Of a stretch of DNA of 64,000 nucleotides, positions 18,004-30,576 are shown piece after piece. Made by a program: the position numbers and the translations under genes. Each line of letters starts with the position of its first letter. Position 1 is the stretch's first letter. The stretch covers positions 26,149 to 90,148 of the forward strand of contig JAODMF010000007.1 in the NCBI GenBank assembly GCA_025464095.1, given 5' to 3'. Below the pieces are notes generated by a model. The model was given only the letters and a program-made list of their open reading frames with translations. It was not told the origin of the DNA and ran no database searches. This stretch comes from Glaciihabitans sp. (lineage in GTDB: Bacteria > Actinomycetota > Actinomycetes > Actinomycetales > Microbacteriaceae).

Positions 18004-20587
18004 CTATTGACTCGTCCTCTCCAGCGGGCTCGACAGCGGCCTCATCCAAGGCCGCGGGGGCGTCGAGCTCCTGATCCTCTAAATTACGTTCACTGTTCTT
18101 CGCGACTGCAATTATCTTGTCGTCGTCTGCGAAACGGGCGAACACAACACCCATGGTGTCACGCCCCTTAGCCGGAACCTCGGCCACGGAGGAGCGTACC
18201 ACCTTGCCGCTGGCAAGAACCACAAGTACCTCGTCCTCAGCATCCACGATCAACGCGCCTGCGAGATCGCCCCGAGCTTCCTGTAGTTTGGCCACCTTGA
18301 TGCCCAGACCGCCTCGGCCCTGAACGCGGTATTCGTTCACGCGCGTGCTCTTCGCATAGCCGCCCTCGGTGACAACGAATACGAATCCACTGTCTGAAAC
18401 TACCGAAGCGTCGAGCAGTTGGTCGTCATCCCTGAAGTGCATGCCGATCACTCCAGAGGTTGATCTGCCCATCGGGCGCAGCGCCGTATCGGATGCCGTG
18501 AACCGGATCGACATCCCCTTGCGGGACACAAGAAGAACGTCCTGGTCCTCTTCGACGAGCATCGCGGAGACCAGTTCATCGCCCTCGCGCAGGTTGATCG
18601 CGATGATGCCACCGGTGCGGTTGGTGTCGTACTCGGTCAGGCCCGTCTTCTTCACGAGGCCTGCGCGGGTTGCGAGCACCAGGTACTTCGCCGCGGCATA
18701 GTCCCGGATGTCGAGGACCTGGGCGATCTCTTCCTCCGGCTGCAGCGCGAGGAGGTTGGCGAGGTGCTGGCCCTTCGCGTCCCGTCCCGCTTCCTGGAGT
18801 TCGTAGGTCTTCGCACGGAGCACGCGACCCGTGTTGGTGAAGAAGAGCAACCAGTGGTGGGTAGTCGTGACGAAGAAGTGCTCGACCACGTCATCCGCCC
18901 GCAGCTGCGCGCCCTTCACGCCCTTGCCGCCGCGGTGCTGGCTGCGGTAGTTGTCACTGCGCGTGCGCTTGACGTATCCGCCGCGGGTGATGGTGACAAC
19001 CATCTCCTCCTCGGGGATCAGGTCTTCGACGCTCATATCGCCATCGAAGCCGAACAGGATCTCGGTGCGGCGGTCATCGCCGAACTTGTCGACGAGCTCG
19101 GTCAGCTCTTCAGAAACGATCTCGCGCTGGCGGGCCGGGGTCGCGAGAATGTGCTTGAACTCGGCGATCTTCGCTTCCCACTCGGCCGCCTCATCCATGA
19201 TCTTCTGGCGCTCGAGGGCGGCCAGACGGCGCAGCTGCATGTCGAGGATGGCCCTCGCCTGCAAGTCATCGATGTCGAGCAGCTCCATCAGGCCTTCGCG
19301 CGCAGCGTCGGTATCGGCACTGCGGCGGATGAGGGCGATGACCGCGTCGAGCGCATCGAGCGCCTTCAGGTAGGCGGTCAGGATGTGCATCCGCTCCTCC
19401 GCCTTGCGCAGGCGGTAGGTGGTGCGGCGCACGATCACTTCGACCTGGTGGTCGATCCAGTGCGTGATGAACCCGTCGACCGGCAGCGTGCGCGGCACGC
19501 CGTCGACGATCGCCAGCATGTTCGCGCCGAAGTTCTCCTGCAGCTGGGTGTGCTTGTACAGGTTGTTGAGAACCACCTTGGCGACCGCGTCGCGCTTCAG
19601 CACGATCACCAGGCGCTGGCCGGTACGACCCGAGCTCTCGTCACGGATGTCGGCGATGCCGGCGAGGCGGCCTTCCTTGACGAGGTCCGCGATTTTCAGC
19701 GCCAGGTTGTCCGGGTTCACCTGGTACGGCAGCTCGGTGACCACCAGGCAGATGCGCCCCTGCAACTCTTCGACATTGACGACCGCACGCATGGTGATGG
19801 ATCCACGGCCGGTCCGGTAGGCATCCTGAATGCCCTTCATCCCGAGAATCTGGGCGCCGGTCGGAAAGTCCGGGCCCTTGATCCGCTCGATGAGCGCCTC
19901 GAGCAGCTCGTCGCGGGGGGCGTCCGGGTGCTCAAGAGCCCAGAGCGCTCCGGCCGCAACCTCGCGGAGATTGTGCGGCGGGATGTTCGTGGCCATGCCG
20001 ACCGCGATGCCGACCGATCCGTTGACCAGCAGGTTCGGGAAGCGCGCGGGCAGAACGACGGGCTCCTGGGTCTTGCCGTCGTAGTTGTCCTGGAAGTCGA
20101 CGGTCTCCTCGTCGATGTCGCGGACCATCTCCATCGCCAGCGGCGCCATCTTGGTCTCGGTGTACCGCATGGCGGCCGCGCCATCGTTGCCGGCAGACCC
20201 GAAGTTGCCCTGGCCGAGTGCGAGCGGATAGCGCAGGCTCCACGGCTGCACGAGGCGAACTAGTGCGTCATAGATCGAGGAGTCGCCGTGCGGGTGGAAC
20301 TGTCCCATCACGTCGCCGACGATCCGGGTGCATTTGTTGAAACCCTTGTCGGGGCGGTAGCCGCCGTCGTACATGCCGTAGATCACGCGGCGATGTACGG
20401 GCTTCAGCCCGTCGCGCACCTCGGGAAGTGCACGCCCGACGATCACGCTCATGGCATAGTCGAGGTACGACCGCTGCATCTCGAGCTGCAGGTCAACCTG
20501 CTGCACCTTGTCGTGGCGGTCGTCAACGACCGCCTTCTCGAAAACGGGCTCGGCGGCCCCGTCCGTGGGTTCTGTTACGTCAGCCAT
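17996..20587 (-). CDS. gyrA: DNA gyrase subunit A
   Basis: [62 protein letters not shown]. Confidence 0.98.
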   Translation of the reverse strand: MADVTEPTDGAAEPVFEKAVVDDRHDKVQQVDLQLEMQRSYLDYAMSVIVGRALPEVRDGLKPVHRRVIYGMYDGGYRPDKGFNKCTRIVGDVMGQFHPHGDSSIYDALVRLVQPWSLRYPLALGQGNFGSAGNDGAAAMRYTETKMAPLAMEMVRDIDEETVDFQDNYDGKTQEPVVLPARFPNLLVNGSVGIAVGMATNIPPHNLREVAAGALWALEHPDAPRDELLEALIERIKGPDFPTGAQILGMKGIQDAYRTGRGSITMRAVVNVEELQGRICLVVTELPYQVNPDNLALKIADLVKEGRLAGIADIRDESSGRTGQRLVIVLKRDAVAKVVLNNLYKHTQLQENFGANMLAIVDGVPRTLPVDGFITHWIDHQVEVIVRRTTYRLRKAEERMHILTAYLKALDALDAVIALIRRSADTDAAREGLMELLDIDDLQARAILDMQLRRLAALERQKIMDEAAEWEAKIAEFKHILATPARQREIVSEELTELVDKFGDDRRTEILFGFDGDMSVEDLIPEEEMVVTITRGGYVKRTRSDNYRSQHRGGKGVKGAQLRADDVVEHFFVTTTHHWLLFFTNTGRVLRAKTYELQEAGRDAKGQHLANLLALQPEEEIAQVLDIRDYAAAKYLVLATRAGLVKKTGLTEYDTNRTGGIIAINLREGDELVSAMLVEEDQDVLLVSRKGMSIRFTASDTALRPMGRSTSGVIGMHFRDDDQLLDASVVSDSGFVFVVTEGGYAKSTRVNEYRVQGRGGLGIKVAKLQEARGDLAGALIVDAEDEVLVVLASGKVVRSSVAEVPAKGRDTMGVVFARFADDDKIIAVAKNSERNLEDQELDAPAALDEAAVEPAGEDESIDE

Positions 20588-20600
20588 CTAGTTCTTTCGG

Positions 20601-20641
20601 TGATCGAGCATGTCGAGATCGAGTGATCGAGCTTGTCGAGA

Positions 20642-20643
<2 letters not shown>
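20601..20643. repeat. Tandem copies of a 20-bp motif (period 23) between gyrB and gyrA
   Basis: TGATCGAGCATGTCGAGATC (20601-20620) and TGATCGAGCTTGTCGAGATC (20624-20643); second copy overlaps the gyrB stop codon. Confidence 0.85.
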
Positions 20644-22753
<2,110 letters not shown>

Positions 22754-22837
22754 TCATTCTACCAAAGAGAGGCACGTTTCGCGGGCACAGGAGGCCGTCT
22801 GGGGACTTTTTGCCGCCCTCCGGTGTGATTTGCCTTG

Positions 22838-23356
22838 TTAGCCGTAGGTATCGCGCGGGCCGCGGCCTGGAATTGCTCTCGGACCGCGTTTCCACGAGGG
22901 AGCGTTCGGTCCCTCGAAGCGCACCGACTGGATCCCCGCATGCGGATAGCGCAGCGCAATCTCGGTCGTGATGGTTCCCCGCATCAGCCGCAACTGCGTT
23001 GCCCAGGCCGTGGAGTCGCAGCGCACGGTCAGGACGCCGTCTTCGATACCGACCGGTGCCGAGTGCTCAGCGGTCTCCGCGCCGGCGAGTTCCGGCCACG
23101 AGGCAAGGAGGTCGGCCTGGGCGAGCGGCGAATTCCACCCCAGCTTGGACGTGAGGCCCTCGAGCACGTCGTCGATTCCATGTGGGTCTCGGCCGAGACC
23201 GAACGGAACGCTCGGACCGCCCCGCTTCTTCTTCTCGGCGCGCTTGCGAGCATCTCCCGTGCGCAGGCCGCCTTCGCCGAAGACACGTCGAAACCGCAGG
23301 TACACGGCGACGTGCTCGGCCAGTGGTTCCGGCTGCTCCGGCTCGCGGGTTGTCAT
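22838..23356 (-). CDS. DciA-like DUF721 protein
   Basis: WNSPLAQADLLASWPELAGAETAEHSAPVGIEDGVLTVRCDSTAWATQLRLM; sits between gyrB and recF. Confidence 0.88.
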   Translation of the reverse strand: MTTREPEQPEPLAEHVAVYLRFRRVFGEGGLRTGDARKRAEKKKRGGPSVPFGLGRDPHGIDDVLEGLTSKLGWNSPLAQADLLASWPELAGAETAEHSAPVGIEDGVLTVRCDSTAWATQLRLMRGTITTEIALRYPHAGIQSVRFEGPNAPSWKRGPRAIPGRGPRDTYG

Positions 23357-24657
23357 TCGGCCACTCCGGTCGGGGCGGCGACTGGGCCGCCGGCATCGGT
23401 TTGTTCGGAATCTGTCTCGTCTGTATCTGTCGCGTCCACGTTCTTGTCGTCCGCGTTCTTGTCGTCCGCGTTCTTGGTGTCCGCGTTCTTGTCATCCGGA
23501 CCGAGGATGCGCCCGGCGCGAATTCGAACGACGTGCGCGGCCAGCTGGCTGGGGACATCCTCGAATACCGCCGCGGTAATCAGCACCTGCTCGAAGCCGT
23601 CGACGGCGTCAGCGAGCCGGGCCCGCCGAGACACATCGAGTTCTGCGAAGACATCGTCGAGAATCAGCACCGGATCGCCGGCACTTGACTCCCGCCGCAA
23701 TACCGCCGCGGAGGCGAGCTTCAACGACAGGGCAAAGGACCACGACTCGCCGTGGCTCGCGTACCCTCGCGCGGGCAGGTCGTTGAGCATGAGGATGAGA
23801 TCGTCACGATGTGGCCCGACTAGTGTGATGCCGCGGTCGAGTTCACTCCGGCGAAGCCGGTCGAGCGCTGAGCGGAATTCGACGGCAACCTGTTCCGCCG
23901 TCAGGCGGTCGCCGCGCACAACCGCCGCGGCATCCGAATCCTCGTCGTCCGCGGTGGTGGCCAGAACACTCAGGTAGCTGGCGAGCGTCGCGGTCTGGTT
24001 CTCGCCCGCGATTGCGGAGTAGGCCCGCGCCACCTCCGGGAGCAACTCGGCGACCAGGTCGGCGCGAGCCTCGATCAGTTCCGAGCCGAGCGCGACCAGG
24101 CGTTCGTCCCAGATTTCGAGAGTGCCCAGCTGGTTGCCACGAACCCCGGATGCCCGCGCGCTTTTCAACAGTGAATTGCGCTGCTTGAGTACGCGGTCGT
24201 AATCCGCCTGCACGCCCGACATGCGGGGAGTCCGAAGTACCAGGAGTTCGTCGAGAAATCGCCGCCGTCCGGATGGCTCCCCGCGCACCAGCGCTAAATC
24301 CTCCGGCGCGAACAGCACGCTCGAGAAATACCGCGGCAGCTCGCGCGTCTTGATCACCGACCGGTTAATCTGAGCGCGGTTGGCACCCGTGCGGTTGAGC
24401 TGCACCTCGGCAAGGATCGAGCGATCCCCGTGCTCGAGCCGCGCGCGCACGATCGCGGCATCCTGTCCCGTGCGGATCATGGCGTGATCGGTCGAGACCC
24501 GATGCGATCCGAGCGTGCTCAGGTAGCCGAGCGCCTCAACGAGATTCGTCTTGCCCTGGCCGTTGCTGCCAACGAACAGGTTGGGCCCGGCGTGGAAATC
24601 CACCTCGGCGGAATCGTAATTCCGAAAGTCCGCAAGGCTGAGGTGGGTGACTCTCAC
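23353..24657 (-). CDS. recF: DNA replication/repair protein RecF
   Basis: MRVTHLSLADFRNYDSAEVDFHAGPNLFVGSNGQGKTNLVEALGYL; signature DPVLILDDVFAELD. Confidence 0.96.
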   Translation of the reverse strand: MRVTHLSLADFRNYDSAEVDFHAGPNLFVGSNGQGKTNLVEALGYLSTLGSHRVSTDHAMIRTGQDAAIVRARLEHGDRSILAEVQLNRTGANRAQINRSVIKTRELPRYFSSVLFAPEDLALVRGEPSGRRRFLDELLVLRTPRMSGVQADYDRVLKQRNSLLKSARASGVRGNQLGTLEIWDERLVALGSELIEARADLVAELLPEVARAYSAIAGENQTATLASYLSVLATTADDEDSDAAAVVRGDRLTAEQVAVEFRSALDRLRRSELDRGITLVGPHRDDLILMLNDLPARGYASHGESWSFALSLKLASAAVLRRESSAGDPVLILDDVFAELDVSRRARLADAVDGFEQVLITAAVFEDVPSQLAAHVVRIRAGRILGPDDKNADTKNADDKNADDKNVDATDTDETDSEQTDAGGPVAAPTGVAE

Positions 24658-24658
24658 G

Positions 24659-25549
24659 TCAACTCTTGCGAACCGCGTGCCCGCCGAACTGGTTGCGAAG
24701 GGCAGCGACCGCCTTCATCGACGGTGACGCGCCTTCCCCCTGGCGCGAGACGAAACGAGCAAAAATGGATGCGCTGATCGTCGGCACCGGAACGGCGTTG
24801 TTGAGCGCCTCCTCGACCGTCCAGCGGCCTTCGCCGGAATCCTCGACGTAGCCTTCGATCGCCTTGAATTCCGGGTCTTCCTCGAGAGCCTTGACGAGGA
24901 GTTCGAGCAGCCAGGACCGTACGACGGTTCCGCGCTCCCACGCCTTGAACGTGCCGGTGACGTCCTTGATCAGCTCGGTCTTCGCACTCATCAGTTCGTA
25001 GCCCTCGGCCCAGGCCTGCATGATGGCGTACTCGATGCCGTTGTGCACCATCTTCGCGTAGTGCCCGGCGCCGATCTCACCGGCGTGCACGAATCCTTCT
25101 TCCCGCGGGCCCTCGGGCCGAAGCGCATCGAAGATCGGCATAGCGAGCTCGATGTCGTCCCTGTTGCCGCCGGCCATGAGGCCGTAGCCGTTCTCGAGAC
25201 CCCAGACTCCGCCGGAAACACCGCAGTCGACGTAGTGGATTCCCTTGGCCTGCACCTCAGCCGCGTGGATGAAGTCTTCGCTGAACCGAGAGTTACCGCC
25301 GTCGATGATGAGGTCGCCCTCCTCGAGAACTCCGGCCAGCTCGGTGATGACGTCGGAGGTGATCTTGCCCGACGGGACCATTACCCAGACGATGCGGGGC
25401 GTGGGAAGAGCCGCGGCGAGATCCGCCAGGGTCGCGACATCCGTTACGGCCGTGTTGGGGTCATAGCCGGTGACCTCGATGTTGGCCTTTCGGAGACGGG
25501 CCCGCATGTTGTTGCCCATTTTGCCGAGACCGACGAGACCGATGTGCAT
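24659..25549 (-). CDS. gnd: 6-phosphogluconate dehydrogenase (decarboxylating)
   Basis: MHIGLVGLGKMGNNMRARLRKANIEVTGYD; GGNSRF; VDCGVSGGVWGLENGYGLMAGG. Confidence 0.93.
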   Translation of the reverse strand: MHIGLVGLGKMGNNMRARLRKANIEVTGYDPNTAVTDVATLADLAAALPTPRIVWVMVPSGKITSDVITELAGVLEEGDLIIDGGNSRFSEDFIHAAEVQAKGIHYVDCGVSGGVWGLENGYGLMAGGNRDDIELAMPIFDALRPEGPREEGFVHAGEIGAGHYAKMVHNGIEYAIMQAWAEGYELMSAKTELIKDVTGTFKAWERGTVVRSWLLELLVKALEEDPEFKAIEGYVEDSGEGRWTVEEALNNAVPVPTISASIFARFVSRQGEGASPSMKAVAALRNQFGGHAVRKS

Positions 25550-25576
25550 GCATGTTTCCTTTGAACGTGGGTGGAT

Positions 25577-26722
25577 CTAGCGCAGCAACAGGTTCGGCTG
25601 CAGCAGGTACTTGTAGTTATCGGCGCCGGCCTGGTCCTTGGATGACTGGCTCGTGATGAGCACCGGACCGGGCTTGTTCGGGTTCTCGGTCTTGGTGAAC
25701 GAGATCCGCACGAACTCGGAGTGCACGGCTCCGAGGCCGTCGAGAAGAAACTGCGGCTTGAGCGACACCACCGTGTCACCGCCGGTGAGAAAAGCGTCGA
25801 TGGTCTCTGACGCCTGGGCCTGCTCCGAACCGATTGCCTCGAGGGTGAGCCCGTCGATCGAGAATGTGAAGCGAAGCGCGGCTTCGCGCTCGAGCACGAG
25901 GGACACCCGCCGAGTCGCTTCGATCAGTTCCGCGGTGTTGATGACCGCGTAGTTGTCGACGGTCTCCGGAAAAAGACGCTTCACGGGCGGAAAGTTGCCC
26001 TTGATCAGCAATGAAGTCACGGTGCGCTTCTCCGCCTGGAAGGCGATAAGTTCGCGTTCGTCGGTGCTCGTGATTGCGACGGAGATCGAACCGCTGTGAC
26101 CAAAGGTCTTACCGATTTCGGTAAGCGTGCGCGCAGGGACCAGGGCCGTGAGGGTGTCGGTGATTGAATCGGCGCCCTCCCACTCAATCTCGCGAACCGC
26201 GACGCGATACCGGTCTGTCGCGACAAGAGAAAGGCTCGTTTTCGATACCTCGAGTTGAACGCCCGTTATCACGGGAGTTACATCATCCCTGGATGCCGCA
26301 ACGGCCACCTGGGCGACCGCATTAGCGAACGCCTCGGCGGGCAAAAAGCCGGAGCTCGCGGAGATCTGCGGCAGTGTCGGGTACTCCTCGACGGGCATGC
26401 TCAGGAGTGTGAATTGTGCCGAGCCACAGCTGACGGTGATTCGTGACTCTTCCGTTGCGAACTTGACCGGTGCAGCCGGAAGCCGGCTCGCAATTTCTGC
26501 GAGTAACCGGCCGGAGACGAGGATGCGGCCCTGCTCTTCGACCTCGGCCGCGATTTCGGTCTGCGCCGATACCTCGTAGTCGAAGGACGACAGGGTGAGA
26601 CCGGAGGCGGTTGTCTCAATGAGCACGCCGCTGAGGATGGGAAGCGTGGTGCGCTGGGGCAGGAGTTTCACCGCAAACGAGACAGCCTCACTGAAGACGT
26701 CTCTGTTGACCTGGAACTTCAC
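25577..26722 (-). CDS. dnaN: DNA polymerase III beta subunit (sliding clamp)
   Basis: MKFQVNRDVFSEAVSFAVKLLPQRTTLPILSGVLIE... C-terminus YKYLLQPNLLLR. Confidence 0.97.
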   Translation of the reverse strand: MKFQVNRDVFSEAVSFAVKLLPQRTTLPILSGVLIETTASGLTLSSFDYEVSAQTEIAAEVEEQGRILVSGRLLAEIASRLPAAPVKFATEESRITVSCGSAQFTLLSMPVEEYPTLPQISASSGFLPAEAFANAVAQVAVAASRDDVTPVITGVQLEVSKTSLSLVATDRYRVAVREIEWEGADSITDTLTALVPARTLTEIGKTFGHSGSISVAITSTDERELIAFQAEKRTVTSLLIKGNFPPVKRLFPETVDNYAVINTAELIEATRRVSLVLEREAALRFTFSIDGLTLEAIGSEQAQASETIDAFLTGGDTVVSLKPQFLLDGLGAVHSEFVRISFTKTENPNKPGPVLITSQSSKDQAGADNYKYLLQPNLLLR

Positions 26723-27088
26723 GGGTTCACCCCTCTAGGCGTCTCAATGTGAGTGGGACTGGCCGATTAATACTGGCACAGCGCGACCGGCACGCAGCCC
26801 CCAAGGTTATCTCTCCCCATTAATCGAATTAAAGAGATCACATTCTTAACCGGTGTGGGAACTGTTGGTAACTCTGCGCATGCCAGTCGCGGCATGGGAA
26901 CTACAACAGTGTGAGATGTGAGCGCCGTGTGGAATGTATGGGGAGACTGCGTCGAGCGGTTCGTGTAGTTCCGAGCAGAATCCACAGTTTTTGGATATTG
27001 ATCAACATGGCCTGCGGCGCGTCCCGCAAGTTATCCACAGGTTATACACACTGTGGGAAGCGCCCCCTTTGGGGGGCGTGGACGGCGC
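26723..27088. other. oriC: Probable oriC (dnaN-dnaA intergenic)
   Basis: DnaA-box-like TTATCCACA (27031-27039), TTATACACA (27042-27050), aATCCACA (26979-26986), plus reverse-type TGTGGGAA/TGTGGAAT; AT-rich ATTAATCGAATTAAAGAGATCACATTCTTAA segment. Confidence 0.85.
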
Positions 27089-28510
27089 CTAAATCTTGTT
27101 GTAGCGGTGATTCTGCTTGATGCGGCTGGTGAGTTCGGTCACCTGGTTGTAGATCGAGCGGCGCTCTTTCATCAACTCGGTGATCTTCTTGTTGGCGTAC
27201 ATGACCGTGGTGTGGTCACGGTTGCCAAACAGCTGCCCAATCTTGGGAAGGGAAAGGTTGGTCATCTCGCGGCAGAGGTACATCGCGATCTGGCGTGCCG
27301 TTGCGACAGCCTGGGAGCGCGAGGACCCGTACAGGTCGTCGACCGTCAGCTTGAAGTAGTCGGCGGTGTGATTGATGATGTCGACCGGCGCGATGACGTT
27401 GTCTTCGTCGAGGGTGATGAGGTCTTTGAGCACGGTCTGCACGAGGGCCATGTCGACCGGGGTGCGGTTGAGATTAGCGAACGCGGTCACCCGGATCAGC
27501 GTGCCCTCCAGCTCACGAATATTCGACGAGACCTTCGAGGCCATGTATTCCAGGATGTCGTTGCCGACCTGGAGCTTCTCGCTTTGCGCCTTCTTACGGA
27601 GGATGGCGATGCGGGTCTCGAGGTCGGGTGCCTGCACGTCAGTGATGAGTCCCCACTCGAAGCGGCTGCGCATCCGGTCTTCAAAACCGGTGAGGTGCTT
27701 CGGCGCGACGTCGCTGGTGATGACGACCTGCTTGTTGTGGTCGTGCAGCGTGTTGAAGGTATGGAAGAAAGCTTCCTGCGTCTCCACAGCGCGCTGGAGA
27801 AACTGGATGTCGTCGATCAGCAGGATGTCGATCTCGCGGTAACGCGATTGGAAGACCGATGCCCGGTTGTTGGCAATCGAGTTGATGAAGTCGTTGGTGA
27901 ACTCTTCGGACGACACGTAGCGAACCCGGATGCCCGGATAGAGGTTGGCCGCATAGTGCCCGATGGCGTGGAGCAGGTGGGTTTTACCCAGGCCCGAGTC
28001 GCCGTAGATGAAGAGCGGGTTGTATGCCTTGGCAGGAGCCTCAGCGACCGCGACCGCGGCGGCGTGTGCGAACCGGTTGGAGCCGCCGATGACGAAGTTG
28101 TCGAAGCTGTACTTCGGGTTGAGCCGAGAATCCGAGCGACGGGTCGAGGAAGACGCATCCTGCTGGGCTGGTACGACGGCCGTCTCGATGTAGGGCTGCT
28201 CCTCGACCGTCTCCGTGCGCTCGAGAACATCCGGCTGGATCTCGGGGTTCACCACGATCGCGAAGTTGTTCACCTCGGATGTGTCGCCGAGCCCGGAAAT
28301 GGCGTTGAGAAGGGGCAGCCGAATGCGCTGCTCCAGCATCCCGCGGGTCAGTTCGTTCGGAACCTCGAGGTAGAGGGTGCCGGCCATGATGCCCTTGGGC
28401 TCGACCAGGCTGACGAAGCCGTGCAGCTGGGGTGTGATGCGATCATCAACGGTGAGCTGCGAAAGTACGGCGTTCCAGATTTCTCGGGTTGAATCTGGTA
28501 CATCGGCCAT
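27089..28510 (-). CDS. dnaA: Chromosomal replication initiator protein DnaA
   Basis: NPLFIYGDSGLGKTHLLHAIGHYA; DIQFLQRAVETQEAFFHTFN; FGNRDHTTVMYANKKI. Start 28510 or 28519. Confidence 0.97.
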   Translation of the reverse strand: MADVPDSTREIWNAVLSQLTVDDRITPQLHGFVSLVEPKGIMAGTLYLEVPNELTRGMLEQRIRLPLLNAISGLGDTSEVNNFAIVVNPEIQPDVLERTETVEEQPYIETAVVPAQQDASSSTRRSDSRLNPKYSFDNFVIGGSNRFAHAAAVAVAEAPAKAYNPLFIYGDSGLGKTHLLHAIGHYAANLYPGIRVRYVSSEEFTNDFINSIANNRASVFQSRYREIDILLIDDIQFLQRAVETQEAFFHTFNTLHDHNKQVVITSDVAPKHLTGFEDRMRSRFEWGLITDVQAPDLETRIAILRKKAQSEKLQVGNDILEYMASKVSSNIRELEGTLIRVTAFANLNRTPVDMALVQTVLKDLITLDEDNVIAPVDIINHTADYFKLTVDDLYGSSRSQAVATARQIAMYLCREMTNLSLPKIGQLFGNRDHTTVMYANKKITELMKERRSIYNQVTELTSRIKQNHRYNKI

Positions 28511-28798
28511 AGGGACCATCCTGTTCTTGGCAAATAACTCACAGGGTTATCCACCGGCTGCGGCCTTTAGCTCACTAAGTTTGCGCCCGTTTCGCCCCCG
28601 CGAAATGGCTGACCTTCACCTTAGTTCTCCACAGGGTGTCGTTACCAACCCCCAATTCACTTCATGTGGATAATGCGCCGAAAGCGCGTAGGGTTTGACC
28701 GCAGGCCGTTATGGCCGTATTTTTAATCAGTTGACTTCTGGCCCACCGGCCATTCCTACTTCTTCCGGCCTTTCAAGCTGGGCTTTGGAGATACCACT
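28511..28798. promoter_or_regulatory. dnaA-rpmH divergent intergenic region with DnaA-box-like sites
   Basis: TTATCCACC (28547-28555), TTCTCCACA (28625-28633), TGTGGATAA (28665-28673). Confidence 0.7.
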
Positions 28799-28936
28799 AT
28801 GAGCAAGAGAACCTTCCAGCCGAATAACCGTCGCCGCGCCAAGGTGCACGGCTTCCGTCTTCGCATGCGCACCCGCGCCGGCCGCGCCATCCTGGCTGCA
28901 CGTCGTCGCAAGGGCCGCACCGAACTCTCGGCGTAG
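28799..28936 (+). CDS. rpmH: 50S ribosomal protein L34
   Basis: [45 protein letters not shown] (45 aa; below ORF-track cutoff). Confidence 0.98.
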   Translation: MSKRTFQPNNRRRAKVHGFRLRMRTRAGRAILAARRRKGRTELSA

Positions 28937-28945
28937 TTTCCTTCC

Positions 28946-29287
28946 GTGCTCGCGCGAGCGAACCGGGTCGTCCGTGCCGATGATTTCCGGATGGCCGTGC
29001 GAACTGGTCGGCGTGTGTTCACTCCGCATACCGTGCTCTACCTGCGCGCTCGCGAGGCATCCGAGGTGACCCGCTTTGGCTTCATCATCTCGAAAGCTGT
29101 GGGCAATTCCGTGACGCGCAACCTGGTTCGGCGTCGTCTCCGTTCGGTCGGGCACGACGTTTTGCCAACGCATGCTTTTGGTACCGATGTTGTGGTGCGA
29201 GCACTGCCAGGAGTCGATCACGTTAGCTGGTCTACTCTGCAGGAGGAGATCGTCTCCGGGCTAGACAAGGGTGTGAGGAAGCCATGA
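28946..29287 (+). CDS. rnpA: Ribonuclease P protein component
   Basis: MLARANRVVRADDFRMAVRTGRR...GFIISKAVGNSVTRNLVRRRLR. Confidence 0.95.
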   Translation: MLARANRVVRADDFRMAVRTGRRVFTPHTVLYLRAREASEVTRFGFIISKAVGNSVTRNLVRRRLRSVGHDVLPTHAFGTDVVVRALPGVDHVSWSTLQEEIVSGLDKGVRKP

Positions 29288-29595
29288 AGCGAACGCTGCT
29301 GTTCGTGATGCTGCTTCCACGCAACCTGTGCGTGATCATCCTGCGGTTCTACCGCTTCGCCATCTCTCCCCTGTACGGCGACGTGTGTCGCTATTACCCA
29401 TCCTGCTCGCACTATGCGCTGCAGGCGATCCAGCAGTACGGAGTCGTTCGCGGCATCGGGCTCGGATCAATCCGCATCGCGCGCTGCCACCCGTGGGCAG
29501 CTGGCGGCGTGGATGACGTTCCCCAGCGAGTAAAGCAGCGCTATGAGCTCACTCCCTTTGGTTTTGTTGTTGCAAGCGGCCACGGAAAGGGCTGA
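29284..29595 (+). CDS. yidD: Membrane protein insertion efficiency factor YidD
   Basis: LRFYRFAISPLYGDVCRYYPSCSHYALQAIQQYGVVRG. Confidence 0.95.
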   Translation: MKRTLLFVMLLPRNLCVIILRFYRFAISPLYGDVCRYYPSCSHYALQAIQQYGVVRGIGLGSIRIARCHPWAAGGVDDVPQRVKQRYELTPFGFVVASGHGKG

Positions 29596-29601
29596 CCCGA
29601 T

Positions 29602-30576
29602 ATGGACTTCATAGGTACCATCCTCTTCCCCATTAAGTGGGCGGTCGAGGCGATCCTCGTGTTCTGGCACGGAGTGTGGACTGGTCTGGGTCTGCACCCC
29701 GACGCCGGGCTCACCTGGGTGCTCTCGGTCGTCGGGCTGGTGCTGGTGGTTCGTGCCGCGCTCATCCCGATCTTCGTTCGACAGATCAAGAGCCAGCGCC
29801 GGATGCTCGAGGTCGCCCCGCAGATCAAGAAGATCCAGGACAAGTACAAGGGCAAGAAGGACCAGTTCTCACGCGAGGCAATGTCGCGAGAGACCATGGA
29901 GCTGTACAAGCGCACCGGCACCAACCCGCTGTCGTCGTGCCTGCCCCTCCTGATCCAGATGCCGATCTTCTTCAGCCTGTTCTCGGTGCTGAGTGAGGCG
30001 CAAAAGTACGACACCGCGCACCAGGCCGGCGTCGGTTTCCTGAACGGGCCGCTCTCCAAGAGCTTCGGTGAAGCGTCACTGTTCAACATCGCTCCCCTGA
30101 AGCTCGCGATCAGCACCGCCGACGGCAACTGGACGGTCATCATCATCGCCGCCGTCATGGTCATCCTGATGACGGGTTCGCAGTTCATCACACAGCTGCA
30201 GATCATGTCGAAGAACCAGTCGCCGGAGATGAAGGCCAGCCCGACCTACAAGCAGCAGCGGATCCTGCTGTACATCCTTCCCCTCGTGTTCGCTTTCTCC
30301 GGTTATGCGTTCCCCCTCGGCGTCATGTTCTACTGGCTGACGTCGAACATCTGGACCATGGTGCAGCAGTTCCTGGTCATCCGGAACATGCCGACGCCCG
30401 GGTCTGAAGCGGCGCTCGCCCGCGAGGCGCGAATGGCACGCAAGAGCCAGCGGCGCGGGATTTCGATCATTGAAGACAACGCTGTCGTGGCCTCGGGCCC
30501 CGAGGCCAAGGTGACCACGCAGCGATCACAACCGGTTAACAAGAACCGCGCTAAGAAGCAGGGTGGCAAGAAGTGA
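29602..30576 (+). CDS. yidC: Membrane protein insertase YidC/Oxa1
   Basis: PLLIQMPIFFSLFSVLSEAQ, FPLGVMFYWLTSNIWTMVQQFLVIRNMPTPGS. Confidence 0.95.
   Translation: MDFIGTILFPIKWAVEAILVFWHGVWTGLGLHPDAGLTWVLSVVGLVLVVRAALIPIFVRQIKSQRRMLEVAPQIKKIQDKYKGKKDQFSREAMSRETMELYKRTGTNPLSSCLPLLIQMPIFFSLFSVLSEAQKYDTAHQAGVGFLNGPLSKSFGEASLFNIAPLKLAISTADGNWTVIIIAAVMVILMTGSQFITQLQIMSKNQSPEMKASPTYKQQRILLYILPLVFAFSGYAFPLGVMFYWLTSNIWTMVQQFLVIRNMPTPGSEAALAREARMARKSQRRGISIIEDNAVVASGPEAKVTTQRSQPVNKNRAKKQGGKK

Noticed and set aside
18764-20263. 499-aa plus-strand ORF opposite gyrA
   Set aside because: Antisense to gyrA; low-complexity, no family signature.
27053-28492. 479-aa plus-strand ORF opposite dnaA
   Set aside because: Shadow ORF; dnaA frame carries all AAA+ and HTH motifs.
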